From Papaver somniferum (Eukaryota > Streptophyta > Magnoliopsida > Ranunculales > Papaveraceae): a stretch of DNA of 64,000 bases. The translations under genes and the position numbers were made by a program. Below the pieces are notes generated by a model, which worked only from the letters and a program-made list of their open reading frames with translations, did not search any database and was not told the origin of the DNA. Shown here piece after piece: positions 1 through 9,485 of this stretch. Position 1 is the first letter of the stretch, and each line of letters opens with the position of its first letter. Location of the stretch: NCBI RefSeq assembly GCF_003573695.1, contig NC_039368.1, positions 82,846,374-82,910,373 of the forward strand. The letters are read 5' to 3'.

Positions 1-508
1 GTAAGATGTTCTCAACCAATAATGTCAGGAACTTTGTTAGGGAGGGAAAAGCTGTTGTGCATAACCTTTCCGGCGTTCCTGTTTTACTAAGGTAATCAAC
101 TTTTTTTTTTTTTTTTGATCGGTAAAAAGTCTAAGGTAATCGATTTTCTTAATTACTTAGGTTTTGATATATTTACTAGATTACTGCATGCCTTATGTTT
201 CTGTGTTTGAATGCTATCATGTGGAGACAATACAAATATTTTCTGAATTATAATTAATTAGGTTAGGGGTTTGCTTTTGTTCAGTCCATTATAATTATAC
301 AACTCCAGACTTCATGCAATGAAGTTGCCGATCTTTGTAAAGAGGTGAAACGTCTTTCTGTAATATGTAACAAGTATTTCATTAACAGACTGTAGTAAGC
401 TGACGGATGATTTATTTTCTTTGATAAGCTCACCAGAAAGCAATACATGAAATAAACATACTAAAAAAGGAAGCAACCAAACTAAGGACCGTCTGTTTGT
501 AATCACAG
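1..508 (+). other. Duplicated host flank with possible exons of an unrecognised plus-strand gene
   Basis: This stretch recurs almost unchanged at 25,891-26,400, so it is one arm of a segmental duplication. Three short open stretches are bounded by plausible splice sites: one ending near 92 at AG/GTAATC, one from about 312 to 367, and one from about 430 to a TAA near 502. The second and third read as lysine- and glutamate-rich, helix-like peptide (for example KEVKRLSV). I do not recognise the family. The rest is AT-rich and includes a poly-T run at 103-117. These may be remnants of a real gene or chance open frames. Confidence 0.35.
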
Positions 509-1237
509 CCTCCGGGATCGTCATCGTCTGGTCACAGTGGAATAAATTAAACCATGCATACGATTAAAGCATAATAATAGAACAGAAAGTAAAATACCGA
601 ACGTAAATGAGACAATGATTTACGTGGTCAGCACTAAGGCCTACGTCCACGGGGGTTGGAGTTTCACTATGTATTGAAGAGTTATAATGATAGTCAAATG
701 ACTCTGTGTGAATTACGAAGCTAAAGGGGCAAATGGGATTCATACTTACTCTTCCTATTTCTCTCTCCTAGATCTCCTATACTCGATCCAAACTGGTCGA
801 TCACCCCTCTCTTAGTGGAGAGGGGTATTTATAGGGATGATATATGGGGTCCTCTGTTAGAGATAGTTGCAGCTTTATCTTCTTGATATATGTGCTAATC
901 CCGCTGGTATCTTCGTTATTGACCGAAGGCTTCAACGGTCATGTGTGGAAACAAAGGGTTGCCTCTTTCTCTTCCACAGGCTGATTGACACGTACCATAT
1001 ACTTAGGATGTTTAATGCGGGTGGTTGGGATGGTCCGCATGCGTCAGACAGATGTCTGATGCCCTTGTCCCATCCTCGTCAGTGAGACCAATCCTCACCA
1101 TTAATCTTGGATTTTCCTCGAGATGGGATAAAGCAGAGCTTCGGGTGCTCTTCAGTACTTCGCGGTGGCTCTTTCTTTCGATGCTCTATGATCCTTAGCC
1201 ATCAGATCTGTTCGATGATGACTATATATAAATGACA
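509..1237 (-). repeat. Truncated 3' LTR of Tat-1 copy 1 (Ty3/Gypsy, minus-oriented)
   Basis: It is homologous to the fuller LTR at 26,973-27,817. Read on the minus strand the LTR starts with TGTCATTTATATATAG, directly after a polypurine tract at 1,238-1,250 (AAGGGGCATC). A minus-strand TATA-like box (CTATAAATACC) lies near 823-833. About 115 bp of the far end is missing: the join at 508/509 fuses host flank straight to the LTR, whereas copy 2 has about 690 bp between those points. It is therefore a deleted derivative of the copy 2 arrangement. Confidence 0.7.
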
Positions 1238-1250
1238 GATGCCCCTTGGG
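1238..1250 (-). other. Polypurine tract of Tat-1 copy 1
   Basis: The minus strand reads CCCAAGGGGCATC immediately before the LTR start TGTCAT. This is the expected plus-strand DNA primer site of a Gypsy element and fixes the element's orientation. Confidence 0.6.
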
Positions 1251-1510
1251 TGTTGATACGTGGCATCGTGCCTTGATGTCTCAAGTTGTGGGTCTTCCAC
1301 GCGTGACTCCTTTATACACGTGGCGAGTGATGAGTTATGTGTATACAATTTGCCCTTTTCTTCTAATGTGGGTGTCGGTCAAAGTTAGAAGAAAACTATC
1401 TTCTCATATTCTTCATCTCTCCTCAATAACTTCTCCTAGATTTTAGGGCACGTTTCTCACTACTAGCAATAACTCCTCGAATCATGGGACGGTTTCTATT
1501 TCTTGCATGC

Positions 1511-1522
1511 TATAAATAGGGG
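1511..1522 (+). promoter_or_regulatory. TATA box of the Tat-1 antisense gene, copy 1
   Basis: CTATAAATAGG on the plus strand is followed by a pyrimidine-rich leader and then a 5' UTR intron at 1,731-2,064 (AG/GTATGA donor, TTTGTAG acceptor). The start codon at 2,067 follows the acceptor by two bases. The same arrangement is kept in copy 2 at 28,093. Confidence 0.6.
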
Positions 1523-2066
1523 AGAGGATGCTATTGAAATAAATTTTATTCCCTCTTCATTCTCTTGTCAGTTCATTCTCTGCACTTTTTTTTCTTTCTT
1601 CTCTTCTCTTTTGTTCTTTAGCCATTAACTCTTGTTATTCAGAGTCATAAACATTTGAAGTATTCAGTTGTTGTTGTTCATCTGGTGTTCGCGGATCGTT
1701 TTTACCTCCATCGTAATGCTTCTGATTCAGGTATGATATTCTTCTAGCTTTCATTCACTTTTGTTTGATCTTCTTTTTCTTCTACTGTACTTAGGTTTCG
1801 TGATGAAGAACAAATATATGAAAGTATATATACTTGCCCCTGTTCTTCATCATGAAATCTAAGGATTCCCCGTTGATCGCTTGGAAGTTCGTTTTTGATG
1901 GTCATGGCTGGATTAGGGTTCCTTGATTTTGTAAATTTTAGGGTTTATAGATTTTACTGGGTTGCTTATCTCTGTGTTTCTGATGATGTTTCTGGTGAAC
2001 GACATAAGTCTTCAAAGCTTCGTTTTGTGAACTTCATCACTTTCTTTGTTCATTTTATTTGTAGAT

Positions 2067-5000
2067 ATGGCTGATCGTCATTGGATCTCATATCAGACTC
2101 CTCTCTCGAGCCCTTATAGATCTCCTTCATCCAAAATTCTTGATGTATCTCCGCCGAAGGGTGGTACACCTAAGTCTTCCCAGACAAATCTTCGAGCTCA
2201 GAAGACTTCATCTGCGTCTGGTCCCCGAGTTTCGACTGTCAAGAGAGGGGATCCGTCAAGGAGTTCTCAAGGTTCTCGATATGCTGTCAATCATCCTTTT
2301 GCATATCAGCGTGCTGAACCGACGAGTGTGCCGTCTCCTTCTCATCAACGTGCTGAGTCTCTAGAGGTACAGCCTCTTCGTTCTATTGCTCCTACTACGA
2401 AACCTTCTCAGAAGTTTATGGTCCCACCATATGTTTCTCTAGTGAAGGAGAAATCTGCCAAAGGTGCTGCACCGAAGGTTGACCCCTCGAGAAATTTTCC
2501 AACCAAGAGGAAAGATTCGGAGATGAGTCCCCCGAAAAGGCCACTGTCTGATAAAGCTGATGATTCTGATGCTGCCCCAGTTATACGAAGCGTCTCGGTT
2601 GGTAAAAAGAAGGTTACTTTTAAACACATAGATCTCGAGGATTTCAAGGCAAAGCATGAGCTCGAAGCTTTCGATGTTAAGTTTTATGCTCCCTATGACG
2701 ATCTCATTTATGATTTGATTAAGAACTATAAGTACGATGAGTTTCATCTTTTGACAACCGTGGAGGCTTTCGAGGCTGGCCTTATGTTGACCTTGTATAA
2801 GTCGGGTGACTCCTTTTATTACGACGTATTGGCTCATCGTGAGGGCTCTACTCCACATACTCATTTTCGCTCGGTGGTGCAACTGTCTGGGACTTACCTT
2901 CGGCCGCTTAAGGAGTGCTACCTTCGGAGTAAGGGGGAAACGATGATGACCTGCTACGTTCCTGACCCGGCTGAGATAAATTGGTATACTCCTGAGAACT
3001 TCAATGTTTCCTTTGGTGACTACGTTAATAGTAGGAATCGTAAGCCATGGAGCGTCGGTCTTCGTACTATTCCTGCTTCCCATGGTGAGGTTCGTCTCCT
3101 GAGTGAGGTGAGTGGCTCGAATCTACGATACGTACCTGGTACTGAAGGAACTTCTCAGCGAAAACTTTTCCAAGCTCGTGAACGGCTCAAGCGTGATTAC
3201 GATTATGAGTGGTATTCCACCGTTATTGATATCTTCGGTCCTTGGGCTTATGGTTTGGTACCTGGTCTGCATGGATGGCGTCTTGTTGCTGGTGGTCAGC
3301 CTCGTGATAGTGCTCCAACTCTTTATGGTAATTTCTGCCCTTGGTGGTTAAATTTTGATGGTATGGACATTGAGTATATGCCTTCGATGCTGCTGATGTA
3401 GACGAAGAGGAAAGTTGTGATGTTACCCTTCCTTCGAAGAGTACCGCCGCTGCCAAGGTATGATTCCTCGTGTAGTATGTTTACTTTCCCTTTTTCTTCT
3501 TAGTTTGAGATTTGATCAAAGTATGGAGAAAATTATCTTCGTGATAACACCATATTATGTTTCTAGGTAGCAAAGAAGAAAAAGATAGGCCCGGTCCAGT
3601 CTTCTACTGCTGCTGTTGAGGAGGCAGATGTTCCCAACGTGGTTACCAGCCCTGTAAACGATGAGTACGTCGAGGAAGAAGAGGAAGTTTCCGATGGTGA
3701 GGAACGCACAGATAACTCTCCCTAAAATTACGAGGATGGTGAGAATATTGGTGACGGAGCTACTGAAGAGGAGATTGCCTCTGGTGGTTACGGAGATGTT
3801 CCTGCTGATGATCCTAAACATTCTCCCTCCCCGAATCAAGAGAATGAAGGTGTTGATCTTCAATCGACAATCCCCGCTGGGTCGGATCAAGAGTTCTCTT
3901 TTGGCAAGATCTATTTCTCTAGTGGGCAGGTTGATATTGGAGCTTCCATGGGGATAGCTTCAGACTTTTCTCTGCTCTCCTCAAACGATGAGTGAGATGT
4001 CCTCGGTGAGACTGGTGATGAGAAGGCAGCTGACATGGAAAAGAGCTCCGATGGTGAGGATGCCGAGACCCTTGCCAACAAAGAGGCCAAGGCCAAGAGA
4101 AATTCCGATGGCCAAAGGAACGTTGTGGACAGTGGGGCTTCCACTGATGTATCTTCAGAGGGTTTTGATAGGGCATTAATGCATGATGGTGATGATTCCA
4201 TACTTGAGTGGTTGATGAAGAAGAATTTAATGTTCGTGCCTAACCGTGCTCCGGTAGTCCCTGGTGAGAAGAGTTCTGTCGCGTTTACTCGTTAGAACAT
4301 GCAATTGACGTCCCATGATGAAGTTGCGGAAATTTGGGAGAAAGATTTGAGAGCTAAGTCCACTAGTATTTTGGTTGATCCACCATATTCCATTGCTGAT
4401 ATGATGGCGATAGCCGACGGGTATCAGTACGGTTTTCCTCAGTAGCGTATTCTTGAGGCTAGTCATCGGGAATCCTTTTAGGCTGAATGATGTGGTGGTA
4501 AGTCGTCGAGAATCCCTCTATAGCTATTATTTGTTTGTTATTAATACAGATGATGAGGAGCGAACACCGCAACCATACTCTGTATCAATTTTTCAAGGCG
4601 AAGTCCCTAAAGCTGGAGGCAAACCTTCTTCATAGATAAAATAAGTTTAATTATGCTGAAGCGCTCATAGATGCTAAAGATAAGGAGACATCTGAGTTAA
4701 AGAATAGGCTGAAAGGGAAAGAGCAGCTGGGTGCATCCAAGGAAAATCTTTGTATGGAACTTGCTCTTGTTCGTAGTGAGTTGGTGAAGGTTCATAGTGA
4801 GGCTGCATTTTCTAAAGGTTCGTATCTTTCTCTAGTACTCCTCTTCGCCCCTCTATTTCTTCTTCTTAGTGTGTTGTCTGAGTCTCCCGGCCCTATCTTC
4901 AGCGGTCGATATCAGAGAGTTTACGTGGCTTCATAATGAAAGGACACGCCAAGATTCTCGTATTAGGGAACTGGTGGAGAAAATTAAAAATGAGGCTGAT

Positions 5001-5587
5001 AAGTGGAATACCCGGTACGAAGAGCACAACGATTTGATGACTCAGTACCAACAACGACGAGAGCAGATGGTTGATATGCAGAATCTTTATAACGTTGATC
5101 GTCGTCAGTTTGATGGTGCTTTATTGTGGACTCGTGAAAATCTGCGTGAGGCTCGTAAGGCTATCTCTCGTTTGGAAACCAAGGTGGCGAACTTGGAAGA
5201 GGAGTTGCGTCAGGCTTTTTCGTCCCATGGTCCTGAAGCTCGGGATTATATACAGCGGCTCGTTCGGGAGAGGGACGATGCCAGATCCGAGGCCCATGCC
5301 CTTAGTAATGCCTTAGCCGCTTCTCAGGCCGATGTTGCTCGTTTAGTGGATTCTGAGAAAGATCTTGAGATAAATATGTACAGACTTACTAAAGGGATAG
5401 AAGATATGAGTAACGAAGTCAACCTTCTTCGACATTTAGACTCCATGAAGCAGGTAGAGTTGGATGAGTGTCAGTTTTCTCTCTCAAATCTTCGGTTTGA
5501 TTATAAGAAAATTTCAGACGAGTACGATTTTCTCGACGATGCCCAGGACGCCGTAGTAAATGAATATGAAATGGCTTTGGCTAAATG
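2067..5587 (+). pseudogene. Tat-1 antisense accessory gene, copy 1 (truncated)
   Basis: A spliced plus-strand gene inside a minus-oriented Tat element. It resembles the plant proteins annotated as 'putative gypsy type transposon'; I make that match from memory. Exons by splice signals and frame are 2,067-3,457, 3,567-4,497, 4,550-4,817 and 4,903-5,587; the 52-bp intron at 4,498-4,549 is short and uncertain. The N-terminal 120 residues are Ser/Pro/Lys-rich. A globular part follows (WYTPENFN, WAYGLVPG), then an acidic Glu/Asp-rich stretch, then a long predicted coiled coil rich in Glu, Arg and Leu. Damage: a 2-bp insertion near 3,375 shifts the frame. In-frame stops lie at 3,723, 3,993, 4,293, 4,443, 4,479, 4,488 and 4,637. 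The last coiled-coil exon ends at the join with foreign sequence at 5,588. The function of the family is unknown. Confidence 0.65.
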
Positions 5588-5761
5588 GTTGTGATTGTTA
5601 AAATAATTGTTGAATATTTGTGCGTGAATTAGTTGGTTTCTGTTCTCCTAGATGCTTCTGTAAAGCAAGCACAGTGGGATGCTTTTGGTTCATTTAATTA
5701 CTACATGGTTTAAATTTACTACATGGTTCACTAACGATATAAGTGTTCATTTGTATGACAG

Positions 5762-6207
5762 GATTTGGCTACTGCAATGGATGAGGAAGATATTGGAAAA
5801 TTTACTGACGCAGTGAGGGAATTTAATAGCATGACCCGACTGGTAGGTTTTCATCTTTGTCAATGTGATTTTCCCTTAATTCTGATAATCAATAATGAAC
5901 ACTTCATGTCATCTCTCAGTTACTGTTGCTGAAATAAAGAACACTTCATGTCAGCCTAACTCAATGTCAACACCATGTAGCGGAGCCTACTGTTAAATTT
6001 AAGTCACACTGAGTTAATAAGATTGTTATTTTTTATTTTTTTCCTTGTTTTTGGCACACATTACTTAACATTTTACATCACTAAGATACTTTTGTTTCTG
6101 CATATTTCTTTTTGTTGCATAAGGATGCATGGAAGAGTACAATATTGCTGAGAGCAAAGGAAGCACTGAAGGCAAAAGAAGACGGGTCTGATCCTGATCT
6201 CACTTAA
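5762..6207 (+). pseudogene. alpha-SNAP, last two exons only
   Basis: Two exons, 5,762-5,842 and 6,124-6,207, with good splice sites (TGACAG acceptor, CTG/GTAGGT donor, GCATAAG acceptor). They join in frame to the C-terminus of an alpha-soluble NSF attachment protein: DEEDIGKFTDAVREF, then DAWKSTILLRAKEALKAKE, ending DPDLT and a stop. Alpha-SNAP recruits NSF to disassemble SNARE complexes on membranes, and the C-terminal end contacts NSF. The upstream 80% or so of the gene, including most of the TPR-like helices, is absent; left of 5,588 lies a transposon gene. The frame is clean across both exons, so capture or truncation looks relatively recent. It is a gene fragment, not a working gene. Confidence 0.85.
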
Positions 6208-6519
6208 TTTAGGTTTTTGTTCCCATCTTACGCTTATTATTGGTCTTGTATTTGTTAATGGTGCTGGATGTTGCTGTAATGGTGCCTCCCTAGCCACCTC
6301 TTTATCGAATTTAATTGTATCATGGGGTTTATCTGTGTGTACATATAATGAACACTTATATCATGTGTGCGCAGTGCAATGTTCTCAAAACTGATTACCA
6401 TCTATGAGGTTTATCTACTGTTTCCTTGATCATTTCATTTTCTTGCTTTTAGTTTCCTTTAATTCTTTAATAACCAAAAGAATAGTTAGATTTGACGGAA
6501 TTAGTTTTCTAACTTGCAG

Positions 6520-6633
6520 TATCAACTTGCGAAAGCACTTGCTGAACCAGTAGAATATATGTTAAATCCTATTGCTGCTGAACCAGTTGAAAGTGTTGTT
6601 TTATCTGGAGGAAATCCTGGTGAATATATTTGA
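6520..6633 (+). pseudogene. Unrecognised terminal exon (captured fragment?)
   Basis: An open stretch of 37 codons follows a good acceptor (TAACTTGCAG) and ends in TGA. It contains a repeated Ala-Glu-Pro-Val-Glu motif (AEPVE twice). I do not recognise it. It lies on the same strand as the alpha-SNAP exons 300 bp upstream and the RRM exon downstream. It may be a captured exon or chance. Confidence 0.3.
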
Positions 6634-7057
6634 TACCTGTTTCTTTGGTCCATGTATATATATCTTAGCATTATTAGATGATTTAGCTTGCATTAAACAC
6701 TTGACAATTTGTTTAACTCCAATTTCAATATGGTAATGTATTGTATTTCCTACTGCTTAGCTGATTTTGGTGTTTCAACATGATAATGCATTGTATTGTT
6801 GATTTGTCTCACTCGACCACTGATGCTATCCTCATAAAGAAAATTTTAAACTTTGGTCAAGTGGTAAAAGGTAAGAACACACTATCTCTGTTGCTAAAAT
6901 AGAAGAAGAATAAAACTTCTTTTCTGAGTCCAATTATCTAGTGAGATCATGGAAACAGTTCATGCTTTCAGCTGATAGCTTTTATTTAATGTTACCTACT
7001 GGACCTTGTCAAAGATTTTCTTGCTTTTGTAACTGATGATTAAACTGTTTATGGCAG

Positions 7058-7137
7058 TTAAAATATTCACAGATGAATCAGGAAAGAGATCAAAAGGGTT
7101 TGCTTTTATACAATATACCTGTCAAGACGATGCTGTG
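7058..7137 (+). pseudogene. RRM-domain exon (RNA-binding protein fragment)
   Basis: After the acceptor ATGGCAG an 80-bp open stretch encodes FTDESGKRSKGFAFIQYT. KGFAFIQY is a perfect RNP-1 octamer of an RNA recognition motif, and the spacing to the preceding ESGKRS matches beta-2/beta-3 of the domain. The exon can end at GTG/GTTTTA. Neither the RNP-2 part nor the rest of the domain is adjacent. The style resembles plant organelle or glycine-rich RRM proteins, but the exact family cannot be assigned. It is a single-exon fragment. Confidence 0.6.
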
Positions 7138-7341
7138 GTTTTACCCAATTTGACGCTGAGAAATTGGTCGCTGCATTTCCTGTGGTTCACATCATGTAGT
7201 CTCTTTACTGTTTCCTGGGAACTGCTTATTGGCATCTTCGGTAAGTTGAATCTTAAGATATACTTTAGTTTCCAATATTTTAATTCTTCTCTTCATTGAG
7301 TGTGTTCCCCACTTTTCCTGATTCTGAGGCATCTTTTGCAG

Positions 7342-7446
7342 CCACTGCTTTTCCATGCAAGCTTTCGAACACCTAACCTGAAGGCACGGCTCAACACATT
7401 CCGCGAGGAGTTCCGTGCAGTTTGGCGCAATTATAGCGAGATGTAA
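7342..7446 (+). pseudogene. Unrecognised C-terminal exon
   Basis: The acceptor CTTTTGCAG is followed by 34 codons and a TAA. The peptide is basic and helix-like (LKARLNTFREEFRAVWRNY) and its G+C content is higher than that of its surroundings, as expected of real exon sequence. I do not recognise the parent protein. It lies on the same strand as the neighbouring fragments. Confidence 0.4.
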
Positions 7447-8158
7447 ATGAGTGGTCCTAGTTTCAACATTGTAAGTGGAGCTTTCTTTGTGTCCTAATGT
7501 TCTGGTTGATTCGCTAGTTGTTTCTGTGATGTGAAAAGGAACTTTTATCTAATTTCTTCCAAGTTCCATCCATTGCTTTGCATACTCATCTAAGTTTGGT
7601 TCTCCCGTATTTTCAGTAATTGTTCGTAGTCGTTAGGCCTTTCTTGTCCCTATCTTGCACTTGTTGTATCAGAATTCGTCTCGTACTTTAAACTTGCATG
7701 TATTAGATCTGCTTTAGAAAAACTGGTCATGACTTGTATAAGAGGTGGGGAGTTTTCCCGTCTCTTTACACATCTACTCTCAACTTTGTCACTAGTGGAC
7801 TGTTGATTGTATATGGGTATGCATTTTATTTTCAAAGCATGGAAGTTGAAAATAGAACAACTGAACTATTCTGTTGAAATTCCTTGAGCACGTGGTTCTA
7901 GTAGAGGCTTGTGTAGGCAATAATGACCTATTTCATGCATAACCATTGTCTGTTGAACTTAGGTATTCTATGTTTTTTAGTTGATTTTGTTGTTGTTGCT
8001 TCTGCTAACAGGGGTTTTGTCCTTCCATCATGGGTACACTTTTGCGTGTCGAAGCTGCTCCATGATGTGGGTTCTCTTAATTCATTTGCAGTAGTGTAAT
8101 TAGTCTTCATTTTTGAATGCATGCTTTAGGTTTCTTAGTTATGTATTGTCCATTCCAG
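7447..8158. other. Intron-like or intergenic AT-rich stretch
   Basis: No convincing exon, repeat array or terminal repeat was seen. It could be the intron that came with the ALDH2 exons downstream. Confidence 0.4.
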
Positions 8159-8528
8159 GCCGGCCTTCCTAAGGGTGTTCTCAATATGATTTCCATATAT
8201 GGTCTTACGGATGGTGCAACACTTGCTAGTCATATGGATGTCGACAAGGTTTGTTTTCATATATCCGAGGAAGATTATATTTATCGAAGATTGCAGAATT
8301 AACACAAATTTTATTTTCTCAGGTATTTACATAGAAAAGGCTGACTTCTTTTCATCTTATTCTACAAGATCAACTATAACCGGCAAAATTGTTTCTGAAC
8401 TGGCTGGTAGAAGCAACCTTAAGCCAGTGACTCTGGAGCTTGGAGGGAAATCTCCATTCATTGTATGTGAAGATGCCGACATTGACAAGGCTGTTGAAAC
8501 TTCCTACTTTGCTCTATTCTTTAACCAG
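8159..8528 (+). pseudogene. Mitochondrial-type aldehyde dehydrogenase (ALDH2) fragment
   Basis: Exon 8,159-8,248 encodes [10 protein letters not shown] and ASHMDVDKV, the region before the NAD-binding turn. A second exon runs from about 8,350 to 8,528. It encodes [20 protein letters not shown], then [20 protein letters not shown] and FALFFNQ, and ends at a GTAATT donor. ALDH2 enzymes oxidise aldehydes to acids with NAD; the Glu of LELGGKSP is the general base. The next exon of the parent gene, which would hold the catalytic cysteine motif, is missing, so the product could not be catalytic. The sequence around the glycine motif is altered (STRSTITG). This is a pseudogene fragment, probably captured by a transposon. 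Confidence 0.85.
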
Positions 8529-9059
8529 GTAATTATGTTCCCGGTACCCTTTTGTTTCTTAGTGTTGTTTAAGTTTTCTCATTTACTTGCACCTTTCTGT
8601 ATGTTTAGTTGTCTGCTGGTAAATTTCATAAATTTGGTAACATTAAGTTGGTATTCTTATAGATGTTTTTGGCTTGTTTTGTGTAGTATAGGTTGGGATT
8701 TATGAACTTAAAGCCGGGTATTATGGAGAACTTGACGAAGAATGTTGCAAGGATAGCTTAGGGATGATTTGTGCTTGGAGACTAGTGTTTGGGAAATGCT
8801 CGACTCATTAGGTCCATTATCAGCTGCTAGTGTTGTCAGTTTCTATGTAGTATCTGTGATTTAAGTTGGAAGAATTTGTTAACTGAACTTAGGAGCTTAG
8901 AAAATTTTGAAAGTTTCTATTAACTGAATTTAGGGACTTAGTAAGTTTCTATGTATTCCCTTGGAATTTGATACTGAATTTGTGTTCTTTTTTGACATGA
9001 AATGGTTGAATGTGATATGAATTGATTGTTGAATGTGGATGATGGATGGAATGAAAGGT
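8529..9059. other. Non-coding stretch between ALDH2 fragment and CACTA subterminal repeats
   Basis: AT-rich. A short near-repeat (the gaactt/gaattt-aggga-cttag type around 8,883-8,945) is the only structure seen. No gene was recognised. Confidence 0.4.
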
Positions 9060-9485
9060 GGACGCAGGTTAACTGGAATCCCGGCTTATTTCCGGGAGAA
9101 AATGAACTTCCATGTCAATATTGACCTGGTCAAAATTGGTCAGTATTGACTAATTTTGACCAGGTCGATGTTGACTGGCAGTAATTTTTTGCTGTTACAA
9201 AAAAGTTCGTAATGGCTTCGAGCTGTTTCAACACCACGTAGTAACGGCTACCGCGTGGTACTAATTTTCCACGTAGTAACCTCTCTGGCATGTTACGACC
9301 TCGTTGGAACAAAAAATCGTAACGGCCTTGAGTTGTTACCACGTGTCAATTCGTAACGGCTCAGAGCGTTACTAAGGCCTTTAGAACCTAAATTCGTAAC
9401 GGCTATTTCCGTTACAAAAGTAGTGTAACATCCATATTTGCGAAAGGCAAGAGTTCTGTTACTAATCCCAGAATTTGGTGTAGTG
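9060..9485 (+). mobile_element. 3' terminal region of a CACTA (En/Spm-type) DNA transposon
   Basis: The stretch ends in GAATTTGGTGTAGTG, the reverse complement of a CACTACACCAAATTC terminal inverted repeat, and is followed by CTA as the likely 3-bp target duplication. Before it, GTAACGG/CCGTTAC motifs recur in both orientations (around 9,237, 9,296, 9,318, 9,352, 9,394 and 9,411), as expected of subterminal transposase-binding repeats. The matching 5' terminus was not found upstream. The internal part may be the exon patchwork from 5,588. Confidence 0.65.

Noticed and set aside
5580..5590. GGCTA at the Tat-1 truncation as the left CTA target duplication of the CACTA element
   Set aside because: The sequence after it does not start CACTAC, and the flank does not belong to Tat-3, so the match of three bases is chance.
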